Origin: Macrobrachium rosenbergii | Taxonomy: Eukaryota; Arthropoda; Malacostraca; Decapoda; Palaemonidae | Length of the DNA stretch: 64,000 bases | NCBI RefSeq assembly: GCF_040412425.1 | Contig: NC_089766.1 | Span: 12,020,508-12,084,507, forward strand | Direction: 5' to 3' | Part shown: positions 35,654-48,441 of the stretch, piece by piece | How the letters are laid out: every line of letters starts with the position of its first letter | Position numbering within the stretch: the stretch's first letter is position 1 | Notes under the pieces: model-generated | The model's database searches: none | Told to the model about the DNA's origin: nothing | Seen by the model: only the letters and a program-made list of their open reading frames with translations | Made by a program: the position numbers and the translations under genes

Positions 35654-36345
35654 ATAGGCTTTAAGTATCTGGTTGTACTGAGTTCACTGTTCTATCACTT
35701 ATGGATTATTAAAGCGCGAGTAATGGTTTTCAGATAATGAAGGAAATTGTGCTCTCGACAGCAGTATAATCAATTGTAGACTCAAACCAATTGCTTTAAC
35801 TAAAAATTCTCTTACAACTTTCGACCATAAGGCTGCTCAGTCGTCGAACATCATAGGGAATTTCAACCATAAGAGCTTTGTCTCTTCCCCCTGCTTTGAA
35901 CCCACGCTGTTCTCCACGTAATCGCGGCAATAACCTATCATGCGCAACTGTGACGTCGTGTGATATGCTAGGAGCTACACAGTGAACTGTGATAGCGAAA
36001 ACTTTTGTTGCACAAGGTCGACATTGATCTCGCTCAAGTGAGCGTATGTTTGCCTTGCATATTTTCGTGTCTTTCTCAATTACTGTTTGTGTTTTAATTG
36101 ATTCTTTATATAGATTAGGGTTTTATCCAGAAATTTACTTACAATTTGATTATGCCCATAGCAATTTTCGATCTATTCTCCAAACAAATTTCAGGAAAGA
36201 AGAATATTTGCACAGCCGACTGTGGCGTACGATAACCTGCTTTCGCGAAGGCATGAAAAGATTCTGACGGGATGTGGTGCCACTTGCAAGGCGGAAAATG
36301 ACTCGGTAATGCGAGTGGGCGAAGATGATTACAAATTTGGGGCTT

Positions 36346-36349
<4 letters not shown>

Positions 36350-36408
<59 letters not shown>
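36350..36408. repeat. (GA)n microsatellite
   Basis: About 29 GA units. The neighbouring 35660-36340 sequence contains an open frame (36046-36267) without recognisable features. Confidence 0.97.
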
Positions 36409-36410
<2 letters not shown>

Positions 36411-37124
36411 CTTATATTCTTATATTCTTCTTGCTGAAAGCTCATAGAAACCAATAATGTAATTCTGGTACTGTATGACGAAAAAGATTATCTGAAGTTT
36501 TGCCCCTTGTCATTGTTTGCAACTACAATGATATAGAGAGCCATAGATGTGTGGCAGATAAAGAACAGGGAAGAAGGGAGTGGCGCAATTTCACAGAGGC
36601 TCTTTGCATCACGTATCCTTAGAGGCAATGATGATGATGATGATGATAATGGTAATAGATGATAATGATCCGTAGAATAACACTGAACAAAATGTTTAAA
36701 ACTGACTTTTCGGAAGACTGTTATGATGATAATAATAAGCTATCTTCTGTACATTCATAATCCAGACATTAGACCAACACATCATGATAGACCTATGATT
36801 CGAAAATCATTAATATTCTTAGGCTGTGCTTTGGGGCTTCAGTCTGCTTTGATTAATCCGGCCACATACCAGCTCCTGAGAGCGCTACAGGATGCTCTAG
36901 GAGCAAGAGCCTGTGCTGGCATAAGGGTAGCTCTATCGACAATAACAGCAACAGCTCCTGAGTCCTGAACCACGTGGGCTGCTGCCTCTTTAGTAATCAT
37001 GTCACTTTTTTGGGTGGGTGGGGGTGGCTAAATAACAGCATTCCTCTTAATAAAAAAAAAATAATTTGACCAGGCTATTAGAACACAGCAGTTCATCGGC
37101 AAACACACCAGGTAGAGGGTTAGA

Positions 37125-37450
37125 GACGTCACTGAGCCTTATGCGGTGCACAGTAGGCATTATCTCAGGGTGCTAGCAACGTCTGTCCGGCCTCTAGCTA
37201 CAACCACTGCTTAACCTTTTAATTTACCGCCCTTCCAGCTTCCTTTTTTCAACCTTGCTGTCGAACTTCTCTGACTATTACTACCTAGTGCAACTGTGGA
37301 GTTTTGTCCCATTTTCACTTTAGATCCTCGTACTTCATCTCCTCTGTTTTCTGGATCTCTTGATCAAGCTGCCCAACCACTCCATCTTCCTTTTTCCACT
37401 TTCTTAACCTCTGGATGGCCGACAGTTTCCCAGTGCTTGGCTTGACAATG
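37125..37450 (+). repeat. Degenerate decapod SINE-like element
   Basis: Blocks CCTTATGCGGTGCACAGTAG, TCCGGCCTCTAGCTACAACC, TAGTGCAACTGTGGAG and CAGTGCTTGGCTT occur in the order found in a very common short interspersed repeat of shrimp and crab genomes, whose intact copies end near GGTCCCAGCGCTTGGCC. The family match is from memory. A tail fragment of the same kind lies at about 58866-58910. Confidence 0.5.
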
Positions 37451-37881
37451 TCATCAGATCAACCAGCCGTCGCACCGGTAGCCATTGACCACCTTCTTAA
37501 AAAAAGTGAGTAAATGAAAAAGACTCGATTACGGATTCCGAGGGCAACTTGAAGTTCTGAATAGAACAAACTTATCGACGCACGCTCAGCCATTACCCCC
37601 ACTGGCTTATTCATGCGTGTGTATTTGCATCGGTCTAGTGGTTAAAGTTGTCTAATGTTAACAATCGATGTTTAATTTTTTTTTACAGATGGACAGTCTG
37701 TTCTTTGGATTAATGGGCTTTTAGTTTTATGATCATTATGATAATATTTACATGCTTATGAAAATAAGCTAAGTAGAAAAAGAATAAATTAAAGATCATT
37801 TAGTTTCATGTCTTTAGCAAACTTAGTCGAAGAAAGAAATGCAATACGATTATTGCAATAACCTCGTAGAGAAAGAGAAAT

Positions 37882-38142
<261 letters not shown>

Positions 38143-38199
38143 AATTTTAAAGCTGTGGTTTGCTAGGTCAATGGGGTATACTATGATAATGCTCAACTT

Positions 38200-40440
38200 A
38201 CATTAATTACCAAAAAATTCTGGAATCTGGCCTTGGGGCAGCTTAAATTACAAACAACAAAAATGCCTGAAGGGCTACTTCAAGGGAAAAAGTGTTTAGA
38301 TAAACTCTGGGGTTTTACTTAATTCATTATATTTACAAATAAACACAACGGGAGTATGGTAGCGTAATTCTGGAGAAAAATGAGGTGAAGCAAACAAAGG
38401 AAATTTCAGGAGGGAATACAAAAGGGTTGTCTGATTCAGAGCTGTTGAAACGATGTAAGGGGGGCCGCACACATGATACGCAAGTCCACAGTGAAAACTC
38501 CTAATCTGTAATTGAAACACGGTTAGTTAACTGACTCTAGCACTGTAATGAAGGAATCGAGGAATCGCATAGACGATGCCTAAACTGAACTCGATTCCCG
38601 TGACTCGGACATCAAATGATTACGTTACTCTTCTTGTAGTGCTTTGCGAATTAAACAGAACAAAATATAAGCAATACATATCTCACTGTGATTATATCGC
38701 ACTATGAAAATAGAGGAAATTCAGTTGGAGAATAACAGGGAAACGTGACTGACGAAAACCTTAAATCCTGGTACATTACCTTTCTTATGGAGTTGGAATT
38801 CTCTTCTCATGAGGGGCCAGCGATAGGAGGGAATTAATTCACAATAAAAGTTACTTTCCAACCCTGCCACGTGGTTGGCAATGGCAGGGGATGGAGCAAG
38901 GGCCGGAGGGCTTGCATTTTTGATGCCGGTAACAAAATTCTAAGGCCGAGCATCGCATCCTGGGCCCTTTTATAGCGGCGGAAGTTACAGCTTTCCCTTC
39001 CAGATGGCGTTGTGACCACTCTGCCCCACGCGGGAATGGCGGGGCATGCATGGTTTGAATTCAAAATAGTGGAACCCACGAGGTCCGCCCATTAGCTGAC
39101 CTGCTTCAGGCGACAATTAGATCTCTGCAGTAATCCGCACCTGGAATTAAGAGATTTCGACAGCACGGAGGACAAGAAGAGATTTAAAAGGGTTTCCCCC
39201 CAAAAAGGGCAGTGGGGAGTGGTTTAGGGGCGAATTTCTCAGTGAATCATACTAAATTTGCCTGGTTTAATGACTTACTTCTTTTACTTTAAATTTAGTG
39301 CATAAAGGGGGAGGCGTAGGAGGTAATATTCATAATAATAATATATGTGTATATATATATATGTATATATTACAGACTTCACTGATTCAGCAAGAAAATA
39401 TGCACAAACATCTTGGTTCCATCGAACTGCAAACAGGAAGTATTGCGCTAATGCGACTCAAGCGATGTACCCGTACCAAAGCCATTTTTCCCTCATAAGG
39501 AGAATTTGACGTTTTGCTCAGAATGGCAGCAGAGATCATTTGTCTTTGCCCAAGTTGCATCATTATTGCCGTGTTTTTTGCTTTTGTTCTGAGTGAATTT
39601 AGGACTGATGTTAATTATAAATTTCCTCATACCATGTCATTGGAATTATAATTCACTCCAGAGGATTATATCCAAGTTGGAAAATATTTTAAAGGTGAAG
39701 AAAACGGCATGCGAGTGATGTAATTTTTCTCTCTCTCTCTCTCTCTCCCTCCCCATTTTCTGTGCATCCACTGTTACGGAGAAGGTTGCAATTCTGACAA
39801 TATATATTAGTCGATATGCTGCAAAACAGAAAGATATAAGTCCGCATGATTTTACTTAAATCTTGACAAAATCTGTCTCCTAGCTAAATATTATACTGTA
39901 CAGCAAATATAATGACAATTAAAAATATCAGATAATCATTTCGAAAAAAAATGTTAATATATCTAAGTCGTATTTTAGTCATTAAAAGCAGTGCTCTGAA
40001 ATTTTTTTCTTGAAAATAAACCATATTTAAATGTAACAAAAAAAAAAAAAGAGATCAGCTACATAATTTCTTTCTTGTCATTAAGAGATAAACAAACAGA
40101 GCAGGAATTATGCATTACTTTGCAGAAATTGAACAGCAATCGAGGAATAATTTGTCAACAAAGTGATACTCAAAATAAACTCCACAATGTCCATTACTTG
40201 AGCTCCATATGCTGTAAAAAAGATAACCCCAAATATAGGCCTATACCTGGAATCCCCTTCCCTCTTGACCAGCAGGTTCTTGTTTATACAATAACATCAT
40301 TCGGGCGATGTCCTTCTGGTCCCTCCTAATTAGCTTCATTACTTCAGCATCTCCCTACCCAAAGGCATGGGATGTACCATAGCTTCTGCACCATGACCCT
40401 TCAGAGTCCTCGGTTCAAGATTTCTTGCTTTGGTATGCAC
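38200..40440. other. No gene recognised
   Basis: 2.2 kb of mixed sequence with a GC-richer patch (38840-39080, open in two minus-strand frames but without a domain) and a CT run (39728-39750). I can support no gene here. Confidence 0.6.
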
Positions 40441-40441
40441 T

Positions 40442-41078
40442 TGTAAGAGCCAACGCTGCCTCTTCCAAACACGTGTGTGCTCGTGTGTTCGTCAATCATC
40501 ATCATCATCGGAGTCGACAGGACAAAACAGGAGCGTCTCGTTTTCTTTCTCTACAGGAACGCGATTTCAACCATACAATATTTCCGTCTGTTCTCCCTAA
40601 GCATTGTTGTCTTAATGTATGTACAATCACCACTACTTGCATTGCCATGCAAGCATTCTAATCATGTACTCATAATGTTCCAACGAATCTTCTGTATCAA
40701 ACTGTACGTGTGTTTCTGTTTGTGAAGACGCCAAATGTCTCTCCATTTCACAATTATTATGCTATTGCATTGTATCCATTAATCTGTCTTGAATCTCATG
40801 CAATTGGCCATATGTAGAATTTCCTGGCCTTTCCACTGATGTATGTTTCATCACCGTATGTTAATCATGTCTCTTGATATCGCCATCTGTTTGTCTGCCG
40901 ACAAACACAGATGTCTGAACCTTTCATCTCTGTTTTACCTGTCTGTGTGTAGACGCTACATTACCGCTCGCACGCGTCAATAACATCTTCGAAGATTCTG
41001 TACATTTATCTCAGTAAGGAACTACCAATAAACCAGTAAACACCCAGCCAGTATGTTGCTCATACCCCAGTCTTTACA
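40442..41078 (+). repeat. 5' LTR of TRIM-like element 1
   Basis: 637 bp, TG...CA ends. It contains the CCATACAATATTTCCGTCTG and ACAATCACCACTACTTGCAT blocks that recur in every LTR of this family in the window. Confidence 0.88.
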
Positions 41079-41633
41079 CTGGTGACCCCGGAGTGACCCG
41101 AAGGACCCAGCTGACCCAAGATGACGACCCACGCGCCGACAGACCATTCGCCGCCTTGCTGTTTCCCGCCGTTCCTGAGTTCTCAGTAGAAGTCCGACCC
41201 TCCGAGATGACCCACTCCACCACCAGAGCCCTGGATGCCTCCTCCAGGAAACCTGAAGCCGACCCCGCACTCGTACTGGAAGAGATGACCAACGAAGGAC
41301 CAGCCACGTCATCCTTCAGCCTGCTGCCGCCCCTCTCGAGCTGGCTACCAAGGATCAGCCGCCGTCATCCTTCAGCCCTCGAGCCAGCCACCGAAGGATC
41401 ATCCGACGTCACCCTTCAACCCGCTCCCGTCCTCCTCGAGCTCCTGCTGGCCGGTGCCGCCCTTCAGCCTCCTACCCGCCCCTAGCCCAAGCCCTTCGAG
41501 CCAACTACAATTGTCGGCAAGACAATTTCCGCATCGATGCCTCGCTTGTGGGGGGAACATTGTAAGAGCCCGTCACCCCGACACCATCTCTTCCAAACAA
41601 TCAGACGTTACACACGTCTTGGGGGAGAGTACT

Positions 41634-42269
41634 TGTAAGAGCCAACGCTGCCTCTTCCAAACACGTGTGTGTTGGTGTGTTTGTCAATCATCATCATCAT
41701 CGGACTCAACAGGACAAAACAGGAGCGTCTCGTTTTCTTTCTCTACAGGAACGCGATTTCAACCATACAATATTTCCGTCTGTTCTCCCTAAGCATTGTT
41801 GTCTTAATGTATGTACAATCACCACTACTTGCATTGCCATGCAAGCATTCTAATCATGTACTCATAATGTTCCAACGAATCTTCTATATCAAACTGTACG
41901 TGTGTTTCTGTTTGTGAAGATGCCAAATGTCTCTCCATTTCACATTTATTATGCTATTGCATTGTATCCATTAATCTGTCTTGAATCTCGTGCAATTGGC
42001 CATATGTAGAATTTCCTGGCCTTTCCACTGATGTATGTTTCATCACCGTATGTTAATCATGTCTCTTGATATCGCATCTGTTTGTCTGCCGACAGACACA
42101 GATGTCTGAACCTTTCATCTCTGTTTTACCTGTCTGAGTGTAGAAGCTACATTACCGCTCGCACGCATCAATAACATCTTCGAAGATTCTGTACATTTAT
42201 CTCAGTAAGGAACTACCAATAAACCAGTAAACACCCAGCCAGTATGTCGCTCATACCCCAGTCCTTACA
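41634..42269 (+). repeat. 3' LTR of TRIM-like element 1
   Basis: 636 bp, nearly identical to the 5' LTR; it begins directly after the purine tract and ends at the CACT target duplication. Confidence 0.88.
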
Positions 42270-42485
42270 CACTTAACTCGAAGCACTGGCAAGAGAACGA
42301 TAGGCCTATTACCAGATATTTGATTTTACATTTCAAAAAAAGCCAACATTACTTGCTTACTATAACCATATTTCATTTGATCTAAGATTTGTTCCAATGC
42401 CATACATTAAAAAAAAAAAGTCTAAGCTAGCAGCCTTTTATGCCGTATATCGTACATATGTCATCAATACACAGGATGATGGGCC

Positions 42486-43071
42486 TGTAAGAGACCGCGA
42501 TGCAGTCTCTTTCGAGCGCACGTGTGTGTCATCCATCGGAGGGAACAAGACAAAAACAAAAGCATCCTGTTTTCTCTCTCTCAAGGAATGCAACTTCTAC
42601 CATACAATATTTCCGTCTGTTTCTCCCTAACCATTGTTGTCTCGATTTATGTACAATCACCACTACTTGCATTGCCATGCAAGCATTCTAATCATGTACT
42701 CATAATGTTCCACCGAATCTTCAGACGCCAAATGTCTCGCCATTTCACATATATCATGCTACTGCATTGTATTCATTAATCTGTCTCTAATCTCATGCAA
42801 TTGGCCATATGTGGAATTTCCTGGCCTTTCCAATGATATATGTTTTATCATTGTGCATTTATTATGTCTCTCACAATCGCCATCTGTTTGTCTGCCGAGA
42901 AACACAGATGCCCGAAACATTACCTCTGTTTTGCCCTGTCTGTGTGTAGAAACTACTTTGCAGCTCGCACCAGCCAATTACAACTTCGAAGATTCTGTAA
43001 TTCCTTCAGTAAGGAACCACCAAGAAACCAGACAACACCCAGCCAGTATGTTACTCTATACCATCTTTGCA
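42486..43071 (+). repeat. LTR A of the array
   Basis: 586 bp. Shortened by an internal deletion that removes the TGTATCAAACTGTATGTATG block; a primer binding site follows. Confidence 0.85.
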
Positions 43072-43471
43072 CTGGTGACCCCGGAATGACCAACGAAGGA
43101 GCCGATGGCAGACGTCCGACCCAAGATGACGACCCACGTGCCAACAAACCCTTCGTCGCCTCCCTGCTTCCAACCGTTCCCTAGTGCTCAGTAGATTTCC
43201 GACCTTCCGAGATGACCCACCCCACCACAGGAACCCTGGACGCCTCCTCCAGGCAGACTGCCGCCGCCCCCAAACTCCTACCGGACGACCTGACCAATGA
43301 AGGAGTGATGTACCCTTCAACCCACTACCGTCCTCCTCAAGTTCCTGCTTGCTGGCGCCGCCCCTCAGCCTCCTACCCGCCCAAAGACCAAGCCCTTCGC
43401 GCCCCATTCCAATTGTCAGCAAGACGATTTCCGCATCAACCCCTTGCTTGGGGCGGGGGTGGGGGGAGTAT

Positions 43472-44092
43472 TGTAAGAGACCACGATGCGGTCTCTTTCA
43501 AGTGCACGTGTGTGTGCGTCATCCATCGGAGGGAACAAGACAAAAACAAGAGCATCCCGTTTTCTCTCTCTCAAGGAACGCAACTTCTACCATACAATAT
43601 TTCCGTCTGTTTCTCCCTAACCATTGTTGTCTCGATTTATGTACAATCACCACTACTTGCATTGCCATGCAAGCATTCTAATCATGTACTCATAATGTTC
43701 CACCGAATCTTCTGTATCAAACTGTATGTATGTTTCTGTTTGTGAAGACGCCAAATGTCTTGCCATTTCACATATATCATGCTACTGCATTGTATTCATT
43801 AATCTGTCTCTAATCTCATGCAATTGGCCATATGTGGAATTTCCTGGCCTTTCCAATGATATATGTTTTATCATTGTGCATTTATTATGTCTCTCACAAT
43901 CGCCATCTGTTTGTCTGCCGAGAAACACAGATGCCCAAACATTACTTCTGTTTTGCCCTGTCTGTGTGTAGAAACTACTTTGCAGCTCGCACCAGCCAAT
44001 TACAACTTCGAAGATTCTGTAATTCCTTCAGTAAGGAACCACCAAGAAACCAGACAACACCCAGCCAGTATATTACCTATACCATCTTTGCA
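43472..44092 (+). repeat. LTR B of the array
   Basis: 621 bp, preceded by the G-rich tract at 43450-43471. The primer binding site expected after it is damaged (CAGGGGTGACCCG). Confidence 0.85.
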
Positions 44093-44860
44093 CAGGGGTG
44101 ACCCGAATGACCAACTAAGGACCATGGCAGACGTCCGACCCAAGACCCACGGCCAACAAAGCCTCCCCGCTTCCAATGGCAGTAGATATCCGTCCGACAC
44201 AAGATCCAGGCAGACGCCGCCCCCCAAACCCGACCGTGCCAACAAACCCTTCCGTTGCCTCCCAGCCTCCTACCCGCCCAAAGACCAAGCCCTTCGCGCC
44301 CATTCCTCAGCAAGACGTGCTCAAGGGGGAGATTTCCAGCCTTCCAAGATGACCCATCCCAAGACCAAGAACCCTGGAACGCAACTTCTACCATACAATA
44401 TTTCCTGTTTCTCCCAGGCATTGCCACCGCCCCCAAACTCCTACCAGACGAAGACCTGACCAATGTATTCATTAATCTGTCTCTAATCTCATGAAGGAGT
44501 GATTTCTGGCCTTTCCAATGATATATGTTTTATCCCTTCAACCCACTAGAAACACAGTCCTGTTTTGCCCTGTCTGTGTGTAGAAAACTTTTCCTACAAC
44601 TTCTGAAGATTCTGCTGGAACTACCAAGAAACCAGACAACACCCAGCCAGCCTCTTTACCGGTGCCCGGAATGACCAAGCCCGATGGCAGACGTCCGACA
44701 CAAGATGCGCCCCAAATTCCAATTAGTCAGCAAGACGATTTGCCACCGCCCCAAACTCCTACCAGACGACCTGACCAATGAAGGAGTGATTCAACGCCTT
44801 TGCTTGGGGCGGGGAAGTGCCCCATTCCAAGAGACCACGATCAACGGTCTCTTTCAGACA
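44093..44860. repeat. Scrambled mosaic of LTR and internal pieces
   Basis: Fragments of 10-50 bp from the LTR and from the internal segment alternate, each series in its own original order. One example: a CGCAACTTCTACCATACAAT LTR piece, then internal CCGCCCCCAAACTCCTACCA, then LTR TATTCATTAATCTGTCTC, then internal AAGGAGTGAT, then LTR GGCCTTTCCAATGATATATG, then internal CCCTTCAACCCACTA. This resembles a merge of two alternative paths through a repeat during assembly, though a biological cause cannot be excluded. Confidence 0.7.
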
Positions 44861-45468
44861 AAGAGACCACGATGCGGTCTCTTTCAAGTGCAATGTGTGC
44901 GTCATCCATCGGAGGGAACAAGACAAAAACAAGAGCATCCTTTTTTCTCTCTCAAGGAACGCAACTTCTACCATACAATATTTCCGTCTGTTTCTCCCTA
45001 ACCATTGTTGTCTCGAATTATGTACAATCACCACTACTTGCATTGCCATGCAAGCATTCTAATCATGTACTCATAATGTTCCACCGAATCTTCTGTATCA
45101 AACTGTATGTATGTTTCTGTTTGTGAAGACGCCAAACGTCTCGCCATTTCACATATATTATGCTACTGCATTGCATTCATTAATCTGTCTTGAATCTCAT
45201 GCAATTGGCCATATGTGGAATTTCCTGGCCTTTCCATTGATATATGTTTTATCATTGTACGTTTATTGTCTCACAATCGCCACCCGTCTGCCAACAAACA
45301 CAGCTGTCCGAAACATTACCTCTGTTTTGCCCTGTCTGTGTGTAGAAACTACTTCGTAGCTCGCACCAGCCAAATAAAACTTCGAAGATTCGGTACATTC
45401 CTTCAGTAAGGAACCACCAATAAACCAGGCAACACCCAGCCAGTATGTTACTCTATACCATCTTTACA
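44861..45468 (+). repeat. LTR C of the array
   Basis: About 608 bp. The first TGT is missing where it meets the scrambled region; the 3' end and following primer binding site are intact. Confidence 0.8.
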
Positions 45469-45854
45469 CTGGTGACCCCGGAATGACCAACGATCTAGCC
45501 ATGGCAGACGTCTGACCCAAGATGACGACCCACGTGCCAACAAACCCTTCGTCGCCTCCCTGCTTCCAGCCGTCCCCTAGTGCTCGGTAGATTTCCGACC
45601 CCCCGAGATGACCCACCCCACCACAGGAACCCTGGAGCCTCCTCCAGGCAGCCTGCCGCCGCCCACAAACTCGTACCGGACGACCTAACCAATGGAGTGA
45701 TGTACCCTTCAACCCACTACCGTCCTCCTCAAGTTCCTGCTTGCCGGCGCCGCCCCTCAGCCTCCTACCCGCCCAAAGACCAAGCCCTTCACGCCCATTC
45801 CAATTGTCAGCAAGACGATTTCCGCATCAACGCCTTGGCTTTGGGGGAGAGTAT

Positions 45855-46476
45855 TGTAAGAGACCACGATGCGGTCTCTTTCAAGCGCACGTGTGTGTGC
45901 GTCATCCATCGAAGGGAACAAGACAAAAACAAGAGCATCCCATTTTCTCTCTCTCAAGGAACGCAACTTCTACCATACAATATTTCCATCTGTTTCTCCC
46001 TAACCGTTGTTGTCTCGATTTATGTACAATCACCACTACTTGCATTGCCATGCAAGCATTCTAATCATGTACTCATAATGTTTCACCGAATCTTCTGTAT
46101 CAAACTGTATGTATGTTTGTTTGTGAAGACGCCAAACGTCTCGCCATTTTACATATATTATGCTACTGCATTGCATTCATTAATCTGTCTCGAATCTCAT
46201 GCAATTGGCCATATGTGGAATTTCCTGGCCTTTCCATTGATATATGTGTCATCACTGTATGTTTATTATGTCTCTCACAATCGCCATCTGTTTGTCTGCC
46301 GAGAAACACAGATGTCCGAAACATTACCTCTGTTTTGCCCTGTCTGTGTGTAGAAACTACTTTGCAGCTCGCACCAGCCAATTACAACTTCGAAGATTCT
46401 GTAAATTCCTTCAGTAAGGAACCACCAATAAACCAGACAACACCCAGCCAGTGTGTTGCTCTATACCATCCTTACA
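45855..46476 (+). repeat. LTR D of the array
   Basis: 622 bp, TG...CA, preceded by a GGGGGAGAGTAT purine tract and followed by the GGCC target duplication. Confidence 0.87.
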
Positions 46477-47677
46477 GGCCCTCAATGAAATTTGAAACTT
46501 CTGCTCAATAGGTTATTTGGAAAATTACTCCCGAAATTTCCCAGACTCTAAGTTAGCATAAAGAGTTGTATGCTCAAGAAGAAAAAATATGTAAATATAC
46601 AAAGTATTCTGCAGAGAAAACTGCAGTACTGTTTTGTTCTACTTGTTATTTCAGCTCCATACGTTTTTAATAACATACATAAACTAGTTAAAATAAAAAC
46701 AATGAATAATCACCATAAGATAATTAAGAAAAGTTAGTTTTAACTTGAGAAAAATATTGTTGGTCAATGCAAACCCTACATGCACCAGACAGAGTTAATG
46801 AAGAAGATAAAATCCAAACTTCCTCTAGTATCAGTGTTGCCAACTCAATTGACTACTTATACGCCAGATCCGAGGGTGGTATCCGCTAGATTCATGCTAG
46901 ATATCTACCAAGACCTTCAGAAATTATGCTAGTTTATCTGCCTGCTCTCACTCCTCTTGATTAGAAATTCACTTTATTTTTGGCTGACTAAGAGGGAGGA
47001 ATGTAAATACTTGACAGGTCGCCCCTTTGAAAAGGCATTTTGTGAAGGTCTTGGCTAAGTAAGATACTTGTCCCGACTAGTCAGCTAGCGTCCCTACATG
47101 AGTTGTGCTTTGGCACTGCAATAGCTAAATGGACCTGCCTAACTGCCAAGAGGGGTCTGGGTTGGCTAACTTACATACTACAACAGGCCTAACCTATCTA
47201 AGGGTATAGACACCTCTACTAACTGTCTCTAACGACAGGAGAACTCTACTCCTAGGTAAATGCACATAGTAAATATTTAACCTAACCTACTATCCTAAAA
47301 CTGGCACTGAACGAGTTGGCACTGACTAATGGCACACAATGAATTATGAGTTACGCAACACTTTAAGATTAATACACACAACAAATTAAACATGGGTAAC
47401 CTGAAGGGTAAATCACAGTACGCAATTAAGGAAGGTATCAGTTTGAGGATGGGATAGTTTTGAAGGAGGTTAGTTGAAATAAGGTTAGTATGTTACAAAT
47501 GCCTAAGGTGTTAGGAGTTAATATTACTGGGGCAGAGATCACGCAGTCTACCTTCTCTGGGCAGGTGCCAGGATCACTCTGAGATGGAAGCGGCACTGTG
47601 CCAACTGGGCATGAGTGCCAAGGAGAGCTCATGGCTCTGGTTTGTTAATTGGATCTCTTCCGCCCCTTCTTCTTCTT

Positions 47678-48049
47678 CTAAGGGGGCCTCCAAGGTTTGG
47701 CTAGGCCATTCCTAGGAGGTGATGAGGGTACCGACTCTGAAGAAAGGCCAGGAGCACCGTCAGGAGCAGGATCAGGGGCAGCCTCAGTAGCTACGGGCTG
47801 GTCTCCTACTTCAGCTGCTGCAACAACCGTTGTGGGAGTAGAGCCAGCGTCTGCATCCTGGCCGGACAGTTCCTGGTCGACCAGAAAAGAGGTAATGTCC
47901 AGGCCTGCCAGAGGGTCGTCCTCGTCAGGTGGAAGAGAGTGGGAAGAAGAAACGTCCTGAGGCTCACAATGGGTGATGACTACCTTGGTGAGGTTAGGTG
48001 GATCTCCCGTAAGAGGATCCGTGTCAGGTTCTGGATCCGGCACTGGCAC
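47678..48049 (-). pseudogene. Acidic Pro-rich open frame in LTR-element remnant
   Basis: A 123-codon minus-strand frame rich in Asp, Glu, Pro, Ser and Ala, with no known domain. It lies downstream of the protease remnant, between the two direct repeats, and may be a gag or linker segment. It could be a host exon, but it lacks clear flanking splice sites in frame. Confidence 0.3.
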
Positions 48050-48441
48050 TAACTAGGGGCCAGGCACGGGAATTAAGGTTGATATAGAGATTCCAGCCGA
48101 GATAGGCCAAGCTTGGCACTGACCAGTTCTCGCAAGTGGCACTGGCAGCGTATTGGGTTCAGACGAACCCAAAGTGGGACCCAGGGGTGCAAAACCCCTC
48201 GGTGTACCTGGAGTGATAGGCGACAGAGATTCCTGTCTTTGGGTGAGGGCTAAGCCTCTTAGCTTGGCTTTGGAAAGGGTGGCTGCTGCGGCTAGCTTCC
48301 TGGGGTACTTTGACCACCTTTAGGAGTGCCCTCTTATGTTGCAGGTCCTGCAGCGGTATTTGGTAATATCCCTTCGTGGTAAGGGAGGAGGTTTTTGGTG
48401 GCCGTCCGGTTGTGAGGTTTGCAGACTAGGCCTGGAATGGT

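Larger units (their letters stand above)
40442..42269 (+). mobile_element. Miniature LTR retrotransposon (TRIM-like) with 4-bp target duplication
   Basis: Two direct terminal repeats of 637 and 636 bp (40442-41078 and 41634-42269), each starting TGTAAGAG and ending TTACA, flank only 555 bp. The internal part opens two bases after the LTR with TGGTGACCCCGGAGTGAC, a primer binding site whose first 11 bases match the complement of the tRNA-Trp 3' end used by CsRn1-type Gypsy elements. It closes with the purine tract GGGGGAGAGTAC. The element is flanked by CACT (40438-40441 and 42270-42273), a 4-bp target duplication. The LTRs differ at few sites, so insertion is recent. No gag or pol is encoded; movement would need enzymes from a related element. 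Confidence 0.88.
42486..46476 (+). mobile_element. Multi-LTR array of the same TRIM-like family
   Basis: At least four LTRs follow each other in the same orientation: 42486-43071, 43472-44092, 44861-45468 and 45855-46476. They are separated by a 400-bp internal segment, a scrambled 770-bp stretch and a 386-bp internal segment. Primer binding sites follow the first and third LTRs (43073-43090, 45470-45487); purine tracts precede the second and fourth. The whole array is bounded by GGCC (42482-42485 and 46477-46480), a single 4-bp target duplication, so the array behaves as one insertion later enlarged by recombination, or arrived as a concatemer. The first LTR lacks about 35 bp near 42718. Family variants here start TGTAAGAGACC(A/G)CGATGC and are diverged from element 1. 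Confidence 0.85.

Noticed and set aside
41093..41485. Pro-rich open frames in the internal segments of the TRIM-like elements (also 43212-43745 and 45580-46353)
   Set aside because: Frames run from the internal segment into the LTR, differ between copies by frameshifts and match no Gag domain.
40442..46476. Reading the repeated units as a CRISPR-like or simple satellite array
   Set aside because: The units have LTR ends, primer binding sites, purine tracts and 4-bp target duplications, which identify LTR retrotransposons.
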